This document shows, piece by piece, positions 1-8,131 of a stretch of DNA of 64,000 bases. The DNA is from Alkalihalophilus pseudofirmus OF4 (GTDB lineage: Bacteria > Bacillota > Bacilli > Bacillales > Bacillaceae_D): NCBI RefSeq assembly GCF_000005825.2, contig NC_013791.2, positions 3,224,001 to 3,288,000 of the forward strand. Reading direction: 5' to 3'. The position numbers and the translations under genes were made by a program. The number at the start of each line of letters is the position of its first letter. Within the stretch, counting starts at the first letter, position 1. A model generated the notes under the pieces. The model searched no databases. It was not told where the DNA came from and was given only the letters and a program-made list of their open reading frames with translations.

Positions 1-509
1 GCGGTGATTCAGCTCTTGACTGGTCGCTTATGCTTGAGCCGCTTGCAAAAGAAGTCACATTAATTCACCGTCGGGATAAGTTCCGTGCTCATGAACATAG
101 TGTCGAGCTTTTGCATCAATCAAAAGTAAATGTTATGACACCTTTTGAAATTAAAGAACTCCATGGAGATGGAGAAGCTATTAACCAAGTCACGCTTCAA
201 GAAATCAAAGGTGACCGCAAAGAAACACTAGATGTAGACGCAGTGATCGTAAACTTTGGGTTTGTTTCTTCCTTAGGTCCAATTAAGCAGTGGGGCCTTG
301 AGATCGAAAAGAATTCCATCGTCGTCAACTCTAAAATGGAAACGAATATTAAAGGAATTTATTCGGCTGGGGATGTTTGTACGTATGACGGCAAAGTTAA
401 ACTTATCGCCACAGGATTTGGAGAAGCACCGACAGCTGTTAATAATGCCAAAGCCTATATTGATCCTGATGCTAAATTACATCCAGGACATAGCACGAGC
501 TTATTTTAA
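1..509 (+). CDS. yumC: Ferredoxin--NADP+ reductase, 3' part (5' end outside window)
   Basis: Carries the C-terminal half of a thioredoxin-reductase-like ferredoxin/flavodoxin-NADP+ reductase, a cytosolic flavoprotein. The reading frame is open from base 3 and begins [20 protein letters not shown], the NADP-domain glycine/aspartate turn of the YumC family. It is followed by [17 protein letters not shown], whose RR pair contacts the NADP phosphate in this family. The C-terminal [28 protein letters not shown] is the FAD-binding GD motif. It ends at TAA, followed at once by a strong terminator. The order next to yutM fits Bacillus. The first half is not in the window. Confidence 0.9.
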   Translation, partial: GDSALDWSLMLEPLAKEVTLIHRRDKFRAHEHSVELLHQSKVNVMTPFEIKELHGDGEAINQVTLQEIKGDRKETLDVDAVIVNFGFVSSLGPIKQWGLEIEKNSIVVNSKMETNIKGIYSAGDVCTYDGKVKLIATGFGEAPTAVNNAKAYIDPDAKLHPGHSTSLF

Positions 510-512
510 TAA

Positions 513-547
513 GAAAATGCCTTAGCGATATCCGCTAAGGCATTTTA
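513..547 (+). terminator. Intrinsic terminator after yumC (works on both strands)
   Basis: Perfect 14-bp stem AAAATGCCTTAGCG / CGCTAAGGCATTTT around an ATATC loop. It is flanked by A and T runs, so it can end both yumC (+) and the converging yutM (-). Confidence 0.9.
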
Positions 548-551
548 CATG

Positions 552-905
552 TTAACAATCTTCTGGCGTTCCGGCATTGGTTGCTGTACGGAATGATGAA
601 CCACACCCGCAGTTTGCGATCGCATTAGGGTTATCAATAGTAAATCCGCCGCCCATCATGTTTTGTTTATAATCAATCACGACACCTTTAATAATTGGTG
701 CACTTTCATTGTCGATTAATACAGGCAGCCCGCTGATTTCAAGCTTTGTGTCATCTTCAGTTTTTTCTGTATCAAAACCCATTCCATATGACAAGCCGCT
801 GCAGCCTCCGCCTTTAACACCGACACGAAGCATAAGACCTTCTTGACCTTCTGCTTTCATCATTTCTTTAATCTGGCTTACTGCCGCTTCCGTTAATGTA
901 ATCAT
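552..905 (-). CDS. yutM: A-type iron-sulfur cluster carrier (ErpA/HesB family, YutM)
   Basis: Small cytosolic protein that carries or inserts Fe-S clusters. The 117-residue product has the three conserved cysteines of the family: C35 in GGGCSGLSYGMGF, and C99 and C101 in ANCGCGSSF. The start chosen is the ATG at 905, preceded by AGGAGTG at good spacing and giving MITLTEAAVSQIKEMM. A longer open frame reaches 980 but lacks conserved residues and a ribosome site. Together with the NifU-like yutI near 9.1 kb and the suf operon at 36-41.6 kb, it shows that most Fe-S assembly functions lie in this window. Confidence 0.9.
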   Translation of the reverse strand: MITLTEAAVSQIKEMMKAEGQEGLMLRVGVKGGGCSGLSYGMGFDTEKTEDDTKLEISGLPVLIDNESAPIIKGVVIDYKQNMMGGGFTIDNPNAIANCGCGSSFRTATNAGTPEDC

Positions 906-984
906 TTTATCACTCCTATTAACGATTGCTCTCAGTATACCTTTTGTTCTCTTGAACCTCAAGAGACATGCTCTCATCATCTGC

Positions 985-1191
985 TCAAAATTCGAACGCT
1001 TCCTTTAAAGGTTTATTTTTTCCTTGATTATTGTTATGCATCATAGCAAGGTTATGGGCCCGATCTAATTCCTGGCTATAATCTAGTACGAGTGGGTGAG
1101 ACATACCATGTTTAGCTGCTGCATGTATCATTTTTTCACGTAAAGATTCAATTTTTTCAAGACAGGCATCATATGTTAATGCTGTAGTCAT
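985..1191 (-). CDS. Spo0E-like aspartyl-phosphate phosphatase
   Basis: A 68-residue protein of the Spo0E family. These proteins dephosphorylate Spo0A~P and so delay sporulation. The family signature is visible near the middle: GMSHPLVLDYSQELDRAHN, including the S-x-E-L-D motif whose aspartate is essential in the family. It is predicted to be a two-helix antiparallel hairpin. Two ATGs are possible (1197 and 1191); the AGGGG box sits only 3 nt before the first, so the second, at about 9 nt, is preferred. It lies upstream of yutM on the same strand, 79 bp apart. I cannot tell which paralogue it is. Confidence 0.8.
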   Translation of the reverse strand: MTTALTYDACLEKIESLREKMIHAAAKHGMSHPLVLDYSQELDRAHNLAMMHNNNQGKNKPLKEAFEF

Positions 1192-1568
1192 CGTCATTCA
1201 CCCCTCTAATAGATGTATGTATAAATAAAGAACTTTAGTATAATATAGTAGTAAATCACAGTCGTCCGTACATCTAAATTTGTATATTACTTACATTTTA
1301 ATTAATTACCGTAAGTAAATCAACTATGAAACAACTAAATATAGATGATTTTCATTGTTTTTTACAATTTCTACACTAGATATTCAATATCCTTCCTCTT
1401 TTCCAAAAACGTTCACTTTGTTTTCATTATCTTTATCTGATAGTATAATAGTGATTATCGTACAAACATTTTGCCACATACTTTTTATAAGGTTTGCTGC
1501 CTTTTACTTAGAGTTACGAAAAATAATATGTACCGAACGTCTCTTTAGACGGAATGGAGGATAAGGAC
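1192..1568. other. AT-rich divergent intergenic region before mqnE
   Basis: About 370 bp with no convincing gene. A short frame at 1355-1564 has no ribosome site and low-complexity content. A possible sigma-A promoter for mqnE is TTTTCA (1421-1426), 17 bp, TATAAT (1444-1449). That leaves a leader of about 115 nt. Nothing else was recognised. Confidence 0.4.
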
Positions 1569-2663
1569 ATGACAACAATCCTTACAGATACAAAATTACA
1601 AGGAATTGCAGAGAAAGTTCAGCACGGCGAGCGATTATCGATTGAAGATGGCCTATATTTATATGATACGCCTGACCTTCTAGGGATCGCACAACTCGCT
1701 AATCAAGTAAACTACAAGAAAAACGGGGACAACGTTTATTTTATTCAGAATATGTACATCAACCCTACAAATGTATGTGAAGCAAATTGCGGGTTCTGTG
1801 GATTTAAGCGTAAGCCTGGTCAAGAGGGAGCCTATACGATGGACAGTGAAGCTCTTCTAAAATACGTAGAAGAGCGCTGGAATGATAACATCCGTGAATT
1901 CCATATTGTTGGGGGGCACAACCATGAAGTGCCGTTTGATTATTATCTTGATACAATCCGTACCTTAAAAAAACACTATCCTAATGTGACTGTAAAAGCT
2001 TATACAGGTGCTGAAATTGAGTTCTTCTCACGTATTTCAGGATTATCTATGAAAGAAGTGCTTGAAGAATTAATTAAAGCAGGTTTAGATACCCTTCCTG
2101 GCGGCGGAGCGGAGATTTTAACTGAGCGTTACCGCTTAAAAATGAGCCCTGATAAAGCTTCAACTGACCAATGGCTCGAAGCTCATGAAACAGCTCACAA
2201 TCTTGGACTTAAAACACATGCTACTATGCTTTATGGTTCAATTGAATCGAAAGAAGAGCGTCTTATCCATATGGATCGTCTACGTCAGCTTCAAGACCGT
2301 ACAAATGGATATATGGTATTTATCCCGCTTGCGATGCAGCCTCGCAGCGTAAATGCTGGTCTAAAACGCCGTACTTCTGCTTACGATGATATGAGAACTC
2401 TTGCGATCAGCAGGCTTATGTTAGATAACTTTGATCATATTAAAGCATACTGGATTAACATCGGTGTGCAGCTGACTCAAATGGCACTGACATTCGGCTC
2501 AAGTGATATTCACGGTACACTTATTGAGGAGCGTATCTCTCACTCTGTAGGAGCCCTCACTTCTCAAGGTATTACTCGTGATGAATTAATCCACTTAATT
2601 AAGAGTGCAAATAAAGTTCCAGTTGAACGTGACACCTTCTATAACGTTATCAAAACTTACTAA
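1569..2663 (+). CDS. mqnE: Aminofutalosine synthase MqnE (radical SAM)
   Basis: Radical SAM enzyme of the futalosine pathway to menaquinone; it joins 3-enolpyruvyl-benzoate (carboxyvinyl-oxybenzoate) and adenosine. The cluster motif C70-x3-C74-x2-C77 lies in TNVCEANCGFCGFKR. The downstream IVGGHNHEVPFDYYLDTIR and LPGGGAEILTERYR stretches, and THATMLYG, are typical of MqnE rather than of the related cyclase MqnC. The start is the ATG at 1569, 8 nt after AATGGAGG; an ATG at 1554 lies inside that box. The gene is monocistronic with its own terminator. Other mqn genes are not in the window. B. subtilis uses the o-succinylbenzoate route instead, so this marks the lineage. Confidence 0.85.
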   Translation: MTTILTDTKLQGIAEKVQHGERLSIEDGLYLYDTPDLLGIAQLANQVNYKKNGDNVYFIQNMYINPTNVCEANCGFCGFKRKPGQEGAYTMDSEALLKYVEERWNDNIREFHIVGGHNHEVPFDYYLDTIRTLKKHYPNVTVKAYTGAEIEFFSRISGLSMKEVLEELIKAGLDTLPGGGAEILTERYRLKMSPDKASTDQWLEAHETAHNLGLKTHATMLYGSIESKEERLIHMDRLRQLQDRTNGYMVFIPLAMQPRSVNAGLKRRTSAYDDMRTLAISRLMLDNFDHIKAYWINIGVQLTQMALTFGSSDIHGTLIEERISHSVGALTSQGITRDELIHLIKSANKVPVERDTFYNVIKTY

Positions 2664-2670
2664 ACATAAA

Positions 2671-2702
2671 GAAAGCCGTTCCTTTTATGGAACGGCTTTT
2701 TG
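2671..2702 (+). terminator. Bidirectional terminator between mqnE and ldh
   Basis: Stem AAAGCCGTTCC / GGAACGGCTTT with a TTTTAT loop and T-rich tail, between converging genes. Confidence 0.9.
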
Positions 2703-3686
<984 letters not shown>

Positions 3687-3723
3687 TTAGTCTATGTTAA
3701 AAAATGTCTAAAATCTACCACTT

Positions 3724-3752
3724 CTTATAAATAGTTACGTCTAATTTGTGAA
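3724..3752 (-). promoter_or_regulatory. ldh sigma-A promoter
   Basis: Reading the minus strand: -35 TTCACA (3747-3752), 17 bp, -10 TATAAG (3724-3729). The -35 box lies inside the Rex operator. Confidence 0.7.
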
Positions 3753-3763
3753 ATTCTTCACAA
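3746..3763. promoter_or_regulatory. Rex operator
   Basis: TTGTGAAATTCTTCACAA is an 18-bp site with TTGTGAA/TTCACAA arms, matching the known Rex consensus in all arm positions. It covers the -35 element of ldh, so bound Rex should block transcription until NADH releases it. Confidence 0.85.
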
Positions 3764-3777
3764 ATAAAATATAAAAT

Positions 3778-3805
3778 AGAAGCTGGCTTTATACCAACTT
3801 CCTCG
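3778..3805 (-). terminator. Weak terminator after dapF
   Basis: Stem GAAG.TGG / CCA.CTTC with one mismatch, followed on the minus strand by an AT-rich, T-containing tail. It lies 16 bp past the dapF stop. Confidence 0.4.
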
Positions 3806-3820
3806 TACTAATATTTATCT

Positions 3821-4669
3821 TTATTTACGTTCAAATACACCTTCACAAATAACTTCAGCTGCACCGGTCATTAACACATCTCCTGACTCGGTCCATTCAA
3901 TCTCAAGGTCTCCCCCGAGCAGGTGCACCGTTACAGATTCCCCTTTGTTAGAATGTCCATTCAGGATTGATGCAACGACTGCAGCACATGCTCCCGTCCC
4001 GCAAGCCTGCGTAATTCCTGAGCCTCTCTCCCACACGCGGAAATGAAGCTCTGACTCACTGACAACCTCTACAAATTCTACATTTATCCATTCCGGAAAA
4101 CGCTCATCTTTTTCAATAATCGGTCCTAATGTATCTACTGGTGCTTGGTTAATATCTTCTACAAAAAACACTCCATGCGGATTCCCCATTGACACAGCTG
4201 TAAGCTCAAGCTTCGTTTCAGCGACTTCGAACGGCTCTGCTACTATTTTTTCCGTTGATGAACCAAGCATCGGAAGACTCTCTCTAGTTAGACGAGGCTT
4301 GCCCATATTGACCGTCACCGTATGAACGCGCTCTCCTTCTATATGGACTGTTGCCGTAACAAGCCCGCCTAATGTTTCAATTTGGAATGTTTGATCTTTA
4401 ACATAACCATGTTCATAAGCAAATTTTGCTACACAGCGAAGGCCGTTACCACAGTTTTTTGCTTCTGACCCGTCATTATTAAATACTCTCATTTTCACAG
4501 GCGCAACGTCTGAAGGACATACCAGGATCATCCCGTCAGAACCAATTCCTTTATTTTTGTCAGCAACCTCTACAGCTAATGCGGCCAATTGCTCTTCTTC
4601 CAATGTTTCTTTAAATAAATCAACGTAAATATAGCTGTTTCCAAGGCCGTGCATTTTCGTGAATTTCAT
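3821..4669 (-). CDS. dapF: Diaminopimelate epimerase
   Basis: PLP-independent epimerase that converts LL- to meso-diaminopimelate, for lysine and peptidoglycan synthesis. The two catalytic cysteines are visible: C73 in [12 protein letters not shown] and C223 in [11 protein letters not shown]. The N-terminus [19 protein letters not shown] and the 282-residue length are normal for the family. It sits between ldh and a small Cys-rich gene on the minus strand, in the same neighbourhood as B. subtilis yutL/dapF. Confidence 0.95.
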   Translation of the reverse strand: MKFTKMHGLGNSYIYVDLFKETLEEEQLAALAVEVADKNKGIGSDGMILVCPSDVAPVKMRVFNNDGSEAKNCGNGLRCVAKFAYEHGYVKDQTFQIETLGGLVTATVHIEGERVHTVTVNMGKPRLTRESLPMLGSSTEKIVAEPFEVAETKLELTAVSMGNPHGVFFVEDINQAPVDTLGPIIEKDERFPEWINVEFVEVVSESELHFRVWERGSGITQACGTGACAAVVASILNGHSNKGESVTVHLLGGDLEIEWTESGDVLMTGAAEVICEGVFERK

Positions 4670-4698
4670 CTAGATCCCTCGCTCATTTTTTTTACTGG

Positions 4699-4938
4699 TT
4701 ATTTTCTTAATGGCTCATCTGCCCAAAAATAATCGTCGTCTGCTTCTAATATTGTAATTTTACTACGGCAGCACGGCATAATTAAGATCGTTTTGACACC
4801 TTCTTTAGCTTGCTTATAATCACGAGGTTTCATATGGGTCAAGACTTGTTCTTCCTCACAAAACGGACAAGAACTCACATAAATATCCTCAAATTGCCGC
4901 TCATATGGCAATGTATGTTGAAAAGGTATCACATCCAT
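4699..4938 (-). CDS. Small Cys-rich protein, possible zinc ribbon
   Basis: A 79-residue soluble protein that I do not recognise by name. It has a CPFC pair near residue 24 and a PCCRSK pair near residue 56. This spacing would suit a single bound zinc ion. The C-terminus DDDYFWADEPLRK is acidic and aromatic. It lies 29 bp upstream of dapF on the same strand and may be co-transcribed with it. There is no membrane segment or signal peptide. Function unknown. Confidence 0.65.
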   Translation of the reverse strand: MDVIPFQHTLPYERQFEDIYVSSCPFCEEEQVLTHMKPRDYKQAKEGVKTILIMPCCRSKITILEADDDYFWADEPLRK

Positions 4939-5000
4939 ATTCTACACCTACTCTCTTCAGTAAATTGCTGTTCGTTGTATAGGTTCAGCTCCAGACGTAC

Positions 5001-5031
5001 AAAAGAAGCTTCTAGAATGTCTAGAAGCTGA
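5001..5031 (-). terminator. Terminator after yuzB
   Basis: Perfect inverted repeat AGCTTCTAGA / TCTAGAAGCT (5007-5029) followed on the minus strand by TTCTTTT. Confidence 0.75.
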
Positions 5032-5034
5032 CTA

Positions 5035-5271
5035 TTAAAACATAGGATTTTCCTCTAAATACGTGTAGATATTTTCTACAAGCTCTTCATTTGTTTCACC
5101 GGAAATATATTCTCCATTTACAAGCGCAAAAGGTGTGACAGCACAACTCCCGCAATTTCCTAGACATCCGTATTCAATAATATCTAGATTAGGGTCACGT
5201 TCTAGCTCTTCCATCGCCTTTTGAGTGCCGCTTGCAAGATTACTTAAACAAAATTCGATAATAGGACGCAT
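5035..5271 (-). CDS. yuzB: YuzB family protein (DUF1450)
   Basis: A 78-residue cytosolic protein of unknown function. It has a ferredoxin-like arrangement of cysteines: C8, then C36-x3-C40-x2-C43 in [17 protein letters not shown]. This looks able to hold a metal or cluster, which is an inference. The start ATG at 5271 is 5-6 nt after GAGGTGA; the frame extends to 5328 without a better start. The position next to the NADH dehydrogenase gene matches yuzB-yumB in B. subtilis. Confidence 0.8.
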   Translation of the reverse strand: MRPIIEFCLSNLASGTQKAMEELERDPNLDIIEYGCLGNCGSCAVTPFALVNGEYISGETNEELVENIYTYLEENPMF

Positions 5272-5433
5272 CACTTTCACCTCAAATTTCTTGTCTATAA
5301 TCCTACTCGGATGCGAACTATAAGTCAATGATATCTGATTATAATCTGTTTATAATATGAAGGAAGATTTTAACGCATCATTTTAATGCTTTTTATTTAA
5401 TATTGTCTTCGTCTAAAAAAATTCACAAATTTG

Positions 5434-5462
5434 TTGTTATTTACTGTATAACTCGTTATAAT
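5434..5462 (+). promoter_or_regulatory. Sigma-A promoter of the tetR-ndh gene
   Basis: TTGTTA (5434-5439), 17 bp, TATAAT (5457-5462). Transcription would start near 5469, exactly at the palindrome described next. Confidence 0.7.
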
Positions 5463-5468
5463 CAAAAC

Positions 5469-5480
5469 TGACCAGGGTCA
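5469..5480. promoter_or_regulatory. Probable TetR-type operator
   Basis: Perfect palindrome TGACC-AG-GGTCA. Flanks extend the symmetry to AAACTGACC / GGTCATTTT with one mismatch. It sits 6 bp after the -10 box and 19 bp before the start codon of a gene beginning with a TetR domain. That is the classic place for an autoregulatory operator. Confidence 0.65.
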
Positions 5481-5498
5481 TTTTTAAGGAGCGACGAC

Positions 5499-7142
5499 AT
5501 GAGTGAGAGAGCAAAGAAAACACAAACGAAAAAGAGAATTGAACAAGCAGCCAGAGAACTATTTCTTGAAAAAGGTTTCTCTCATACGACTGTCTTAGAG
5601 ATCACAAAGGCAGCTAATGTCGCAAAAGGTACGTTCTTTAATTATTTTCCTACTAAAGAATCCATTATGCAATCGCTTGCAACCGAACGGATACAAGCTG
5701 CGCTTCCATACATTGAACAGCCTAATCTGAGGACTCTTCCTCTCGGGGTACGTATTCGCTCTTATCTTCAATTTATTTTAAGTGATTATGACATTCACCC
5801 TGCATTAACCATTCAAATTTGGAAGCATGTGATCGAGGATGAACAACTGCTTCTCCCACATTGGGAAACCCTGTTATCTCAAGCAGAAGAAACAGGTTAT
5901 ATTCGTTCTTCTATTCCTATTAAAACGTGGTCGCACATTATAAACAGTCATGTTTCGTATGGTTTACAAACGTTTGCGAAAGAACCTACAAAAGCTCAGT
6001 TACTTTCTAAAATTATGGACCTGATCCATGCCAGTTTAGAATCTATTACAGAGCAAAGGAGATACTCACTTATGAAAAAACTTGTTGTTTTAGGTGCAGG
6101 ATATGGCGGTATGCGTATTTTACAGCGCCTCTTACCGAATGATCTGCCAAATGACGTTGAGATTACACTGATTGACCGACTGCCTTATCACTGTCTGAAA
6201 ACGGAATACTATGCTCTTGCAGCAGGAACAGCAGCAGATCATCATCTGCGCGTTCAATTTCCAGAAGACTCTCGTCTGAACATTAAATACGAAACGATTT
6301 CAGAAATCCATTTAAACGATAAAACCGTTGAATTAAGCAACGGGGAGTTTGTTCCTTATGACCAGTTAATTATCGGTCTTGGCTGTGAAGATAAATACCA
6401 CGGCGTACCAGGCGCTAAGGAGCACACATACGGCATTCAAACGATGGAAGCAACAAGACGCACGTATGAAGCCCTCAACAATATCCGCCCGCAAGGTGTC
6501 GTATCAATTGTCGGCGCTGGCTTAAGCGGTGTAGAGCTTGCTAGTGAACTTCGTGAAAGCCGCCCTGATCTAACAATTAAATTATTTGACCGTGGCGAGA
6601 TCATTCTATCTATGTTCCCTCGCCGCTTAAGTACGTATGTCCAAAATTGGTTTATTGACCATGGCGTAGAAGTGATTAATAAATCGAATATCACCAAAGT
6701 AGAAGAAGGCGCTCTATACAACCATGATGAGCGTGTTGACACCGATGCTGTCATTTGGACTGCCGGCATTCAGCCAGTAGAAGTTGTTCGCAACCTAGAT
6801 GTTGAAAAAGATAAGCAAGGCCGTGTGGTATTAACTCCCCAGCACTTCCTTCCAACAGACGAAAATGTCTTTGTTGTAGGTGACTGTGCGAGCCTTCCGC
6901 ATGCACCAAGCGCACAGCTTGCGGAAGGACAAGCAGAGCAAATTGTAACGATCTTAAAGAAGCAATGGAACAACGAACCGCTTCCTGAGGAACTCCCGCG
7001 CATCAAGTTAAAAGGAGTACTCGGATCACTAGGTAAAAAGCACGGCTTCGGACTAATGGGCGAACGCACCCTGCTAGGCCGAGTGCCACGCGTCCTAAAA
7101 AGCGGCGTCCTCTGGATGTACAAACACCACTCAGGGTCATAA
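5499..7142 (+). CDS. TetR-family regulator fused in frame to type II NADH dehydrogenase (YumB-like)
   Basis: One open frame of 547 codons holds two complete proteins. Residues 1-191 are a TetR/AcrR regulator: the HTH includes TVLEITKAANVAKGTFFNYF, followed by a full-length ligand domain. From M192 (base 6072) the sequence is a 355-residue NDH-2 like YumB. It has the FAD motif VVLGAGYGGMR, the second Rossmann motif SIVGAGLSGVELASELR, VVGDCASLPHAPSAQLAEGQAEQ and the C-terminus GVLWMYKHHSGS. NDH-2 is a membrane-associated enzyme that passes electrons from NADH to menaquinone. No stop separates the halves. A ribosome site AAAGGAG lies just before M192, so NDH may also be made separately. A lost stop codon, a true fusion or overlapping translation are all possible. 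Confidence 0.85.
   Translation: MSERAKKTQTKKRIEQAARELFLEKGFSHTTVLEITKAANVAKGTFFNYFPTKESIMQSLATERIQAALPYIEQPNLRTLPLGVRIRSYLQFILSDYDIHPALTIQIWKHVIEDEQLLLPHWETLLSQAEETGYIRSSIPIKTWSHIINSHVSYGLQTFAKEPTKAQLLSKIMDLIHASLESITEQRRYSLMKKLVVLGAGYGGMRILQRLLPNDLPNDVEITLIDRLPYHCLKTEYYALAAGTAADHHLRVQFPEDSRLNIKYETISEIHLNDKTVELSNGEFVPYDQLIIGLGCEDKYHGVPGAKEHTYGIQTMEATRRTYEALNNIRPQGVVSIVGAGLSGVELASELRESRPDLTIKLFDRGEIILSMFPRRLSTYVQNWFIDHGVEVINKSNITKVEEGALYNHDERVDTDAVIWTAGIQPVEVVRNLDVEKDKQGRVVLTPQHFLPTDENVFVVGDCASLPHAPSAQLAEGQAEQIVTILKKQWNNEPLPEELPRIKLKGVLGSLGKKHGFGLMGERTLLGRVPRVLKSGVLWMYKHHSGS
6055..6074 (+). promoter_or_regulatory. ndh: Internal ribosome site and start of the NDH-2 part
   Basis: AAAGGAG (6055-6061) lies 10 nt before ATG 6072. 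That ATG matches the usual N-terminus MKKLVVLGAGYGG of stand-alone YumB proteins. A separate NDH product spanning 6072-7142 (356 residues) is therefore likely. Confidence 0.65.
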
Positions 7143-7494
7143 GAAAAGCGGAAGGGTTCGTTTAGGTATGAGGAGGATGGAGCTTTGGCAATGAGAAGCG
7201 CTTTTTGCTTCGTTTGACAAAGTGAAGCCACCGATTACCTGAACCCTGAAGCTAGACAGGAAAAGCGGAGGCGAGTGGGCTGGCTTGCGGAAATATGAGG
7301 GGCAGCGATATGAAGTCGCTCTTTGACTTCATTCGATGCACCGTTATTTCCCGCAAGGCAACGAGCCGGAGCTAGACAAGAAAAGCGGAAGGGTTCGTTT
7401 TGGTATGAGGAGGATGGAGCTTTGGCAATGAGAAGCGCTTTTTGCTTCGTTTGACAAAGTGAAGCCACCGATTACCTGAACCCTGAAGCTAGCC
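7143..7494. repeat. Cluster of three ~115-120 bp hairpin-forming intergenic repeats (A-B-A)
   Basis: Three units start at 7143, 7260 and 7380, each opening with GAAAAGCGG and closing with AGCTAG(A/C)C. Units 1 and 3 (type A, GGAAGGGTTCG...) are almost identical; unit 2 (type B, GGAGGCGAGTGGGC...) differs inside. Type A is an imperfect palindrome: GGGTTCG pairs with the late GAACCC, AGGTA with TACCT, and GAAGCG...CTTCG forms the tip. The cluster begins at the base after the ndh stop codon. The same two types recur at 20888-21297. No transposase is present. Confidence 0.8.
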
Positions 7495-7498
7495 AATA

Positions 7499-7533
7499 AG
7501 AAAAGCTGTCCCATTTATGCGGACAGCTTTTTC
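7499..7533 (+). terminator. Terminator between the repeats and the 21-bp array
   Basis: AAAAGCTGTCC / GGACAGCTTTTT stem with a 9-nt loop and T tail. It probably ends the ndh transcript after the repeat cluster. Confidence 0.85.
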
Positions 7534-7546
7534 CTGTTTAGCAAGT

Positions 7547-7721
7547 GACGCATATACTCTTTGAAATAAATCAATTTCTTTAAACTTAGACGCATAAAAA
7601 GGTTGAAAAGACGCAATTAGCTTGGATTGGCGCAATTAAGCAGACTAGCGACGCAATAACATTTTGCACCCGCGCAATCAGGTTTTCAACCGACGCATAA
7701 ACGTCTTGAAACGGCGCAATT
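7547..7721. repeat. 21-bp phased array 1 (core GRCGCAAT)
   Basis: Eight cores, GACGCATA, GACGCATA, GACGCAAT, GCGCAAT, GACGCAAT, GCGCAAT, GACGCATA and GCGCAAT, begin at 7547, 7589, 7610, 7630, 7650, 7672, 7692 and 7714. Steps are 42, 21, 20, 20, 22, 20 and 22 bp. The spacers between cores are unrelated. It lies between the converging ndh and yuzD genes. Confidence 0.75.
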
Positions 7722-7744
7722 AAACACCAAGACACGGACCACCC

Positions 7745-8050
7745 TTAGCGACTCGCTTCAATCTTCTCATAGATAGTCTTCAAACGCGGATTCCCTTCCC
7801 CTACTACTTCATCGTTAAATACAATAAGCGGATAAAAATATTCATCCTCTAAAATAGCATTAACGTAAGACTGATGCTCTTCACCGTAGATTCCGTGGAT
7901 ATCTACGTAGTCCACTTTCACATTCTCCTGTTCATACTTTCTTGACAGAGCCGCTTCTAGCCACTCTTTGGTCTCATATGCAGTGGGTAAATTAATGCAG
8001 CTGGCACATTTCTCTTCTGCTCCGTACACGACAAGTCTAATTTCGCTCAT
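7745..8050 (-). CDS. yuzD: YuzD family thioredoxin-fold protein
   Basis: A 101-residue cytosolic protein of the YuzD family (DUF1462). The start VVYGAEEKCASCINLPTA places a CASC pair where thioredoxin-like folds carry their redox cysteines. The rest (VDYVDIHGIYGE, YPLIVFNDEVVGEGNPRL) also follows a glutaredoxin/thioredoxin pattern. The biochemical role is unknown. It stands beside the NADH dehydrogenase and yutI genes, as in B. subtilis. It starts with ATG after GAGGGGTG. Confidence 0.8.
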   Translation of the reverse strand: MSEIRLVVYGAEEKCASCINLPTAYETKEWLEAALSRKYEQENVKVDYVDIHGIYGEEHQSYVNAILEDEYFYPLIVFNDEVVGEGNPRLKTIYEKIEASR

Positions 8051-8131
8051 AACAGCACCCCTCTTCGTTTACCTATCCTAACCATATCTGTACTTTTAGC
8101 ATATAGGAAACGATAGCGAAAGATCAATCTC

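Noticed and set aside
1355-1564. A small membrane protein gene
   Set aside because: No ribosome site, AT-rich low-complexity content, and it overlaps the mqnE leader and start.
6770-7468. Open frames with the shared start MASLCQTKQKALLIAKAPSS on the minus strand
   Set aside because: They are translations of the duplicated type A repeat running into ndh antisense or the B repeat; no independent gene evidence.
7547-7721. CRISPR array
   Set aside because: The repeated core is ~8 bp with 12-13 bp gaps, far too short for CRISPR repeats and spacers, and no cas genes are present.
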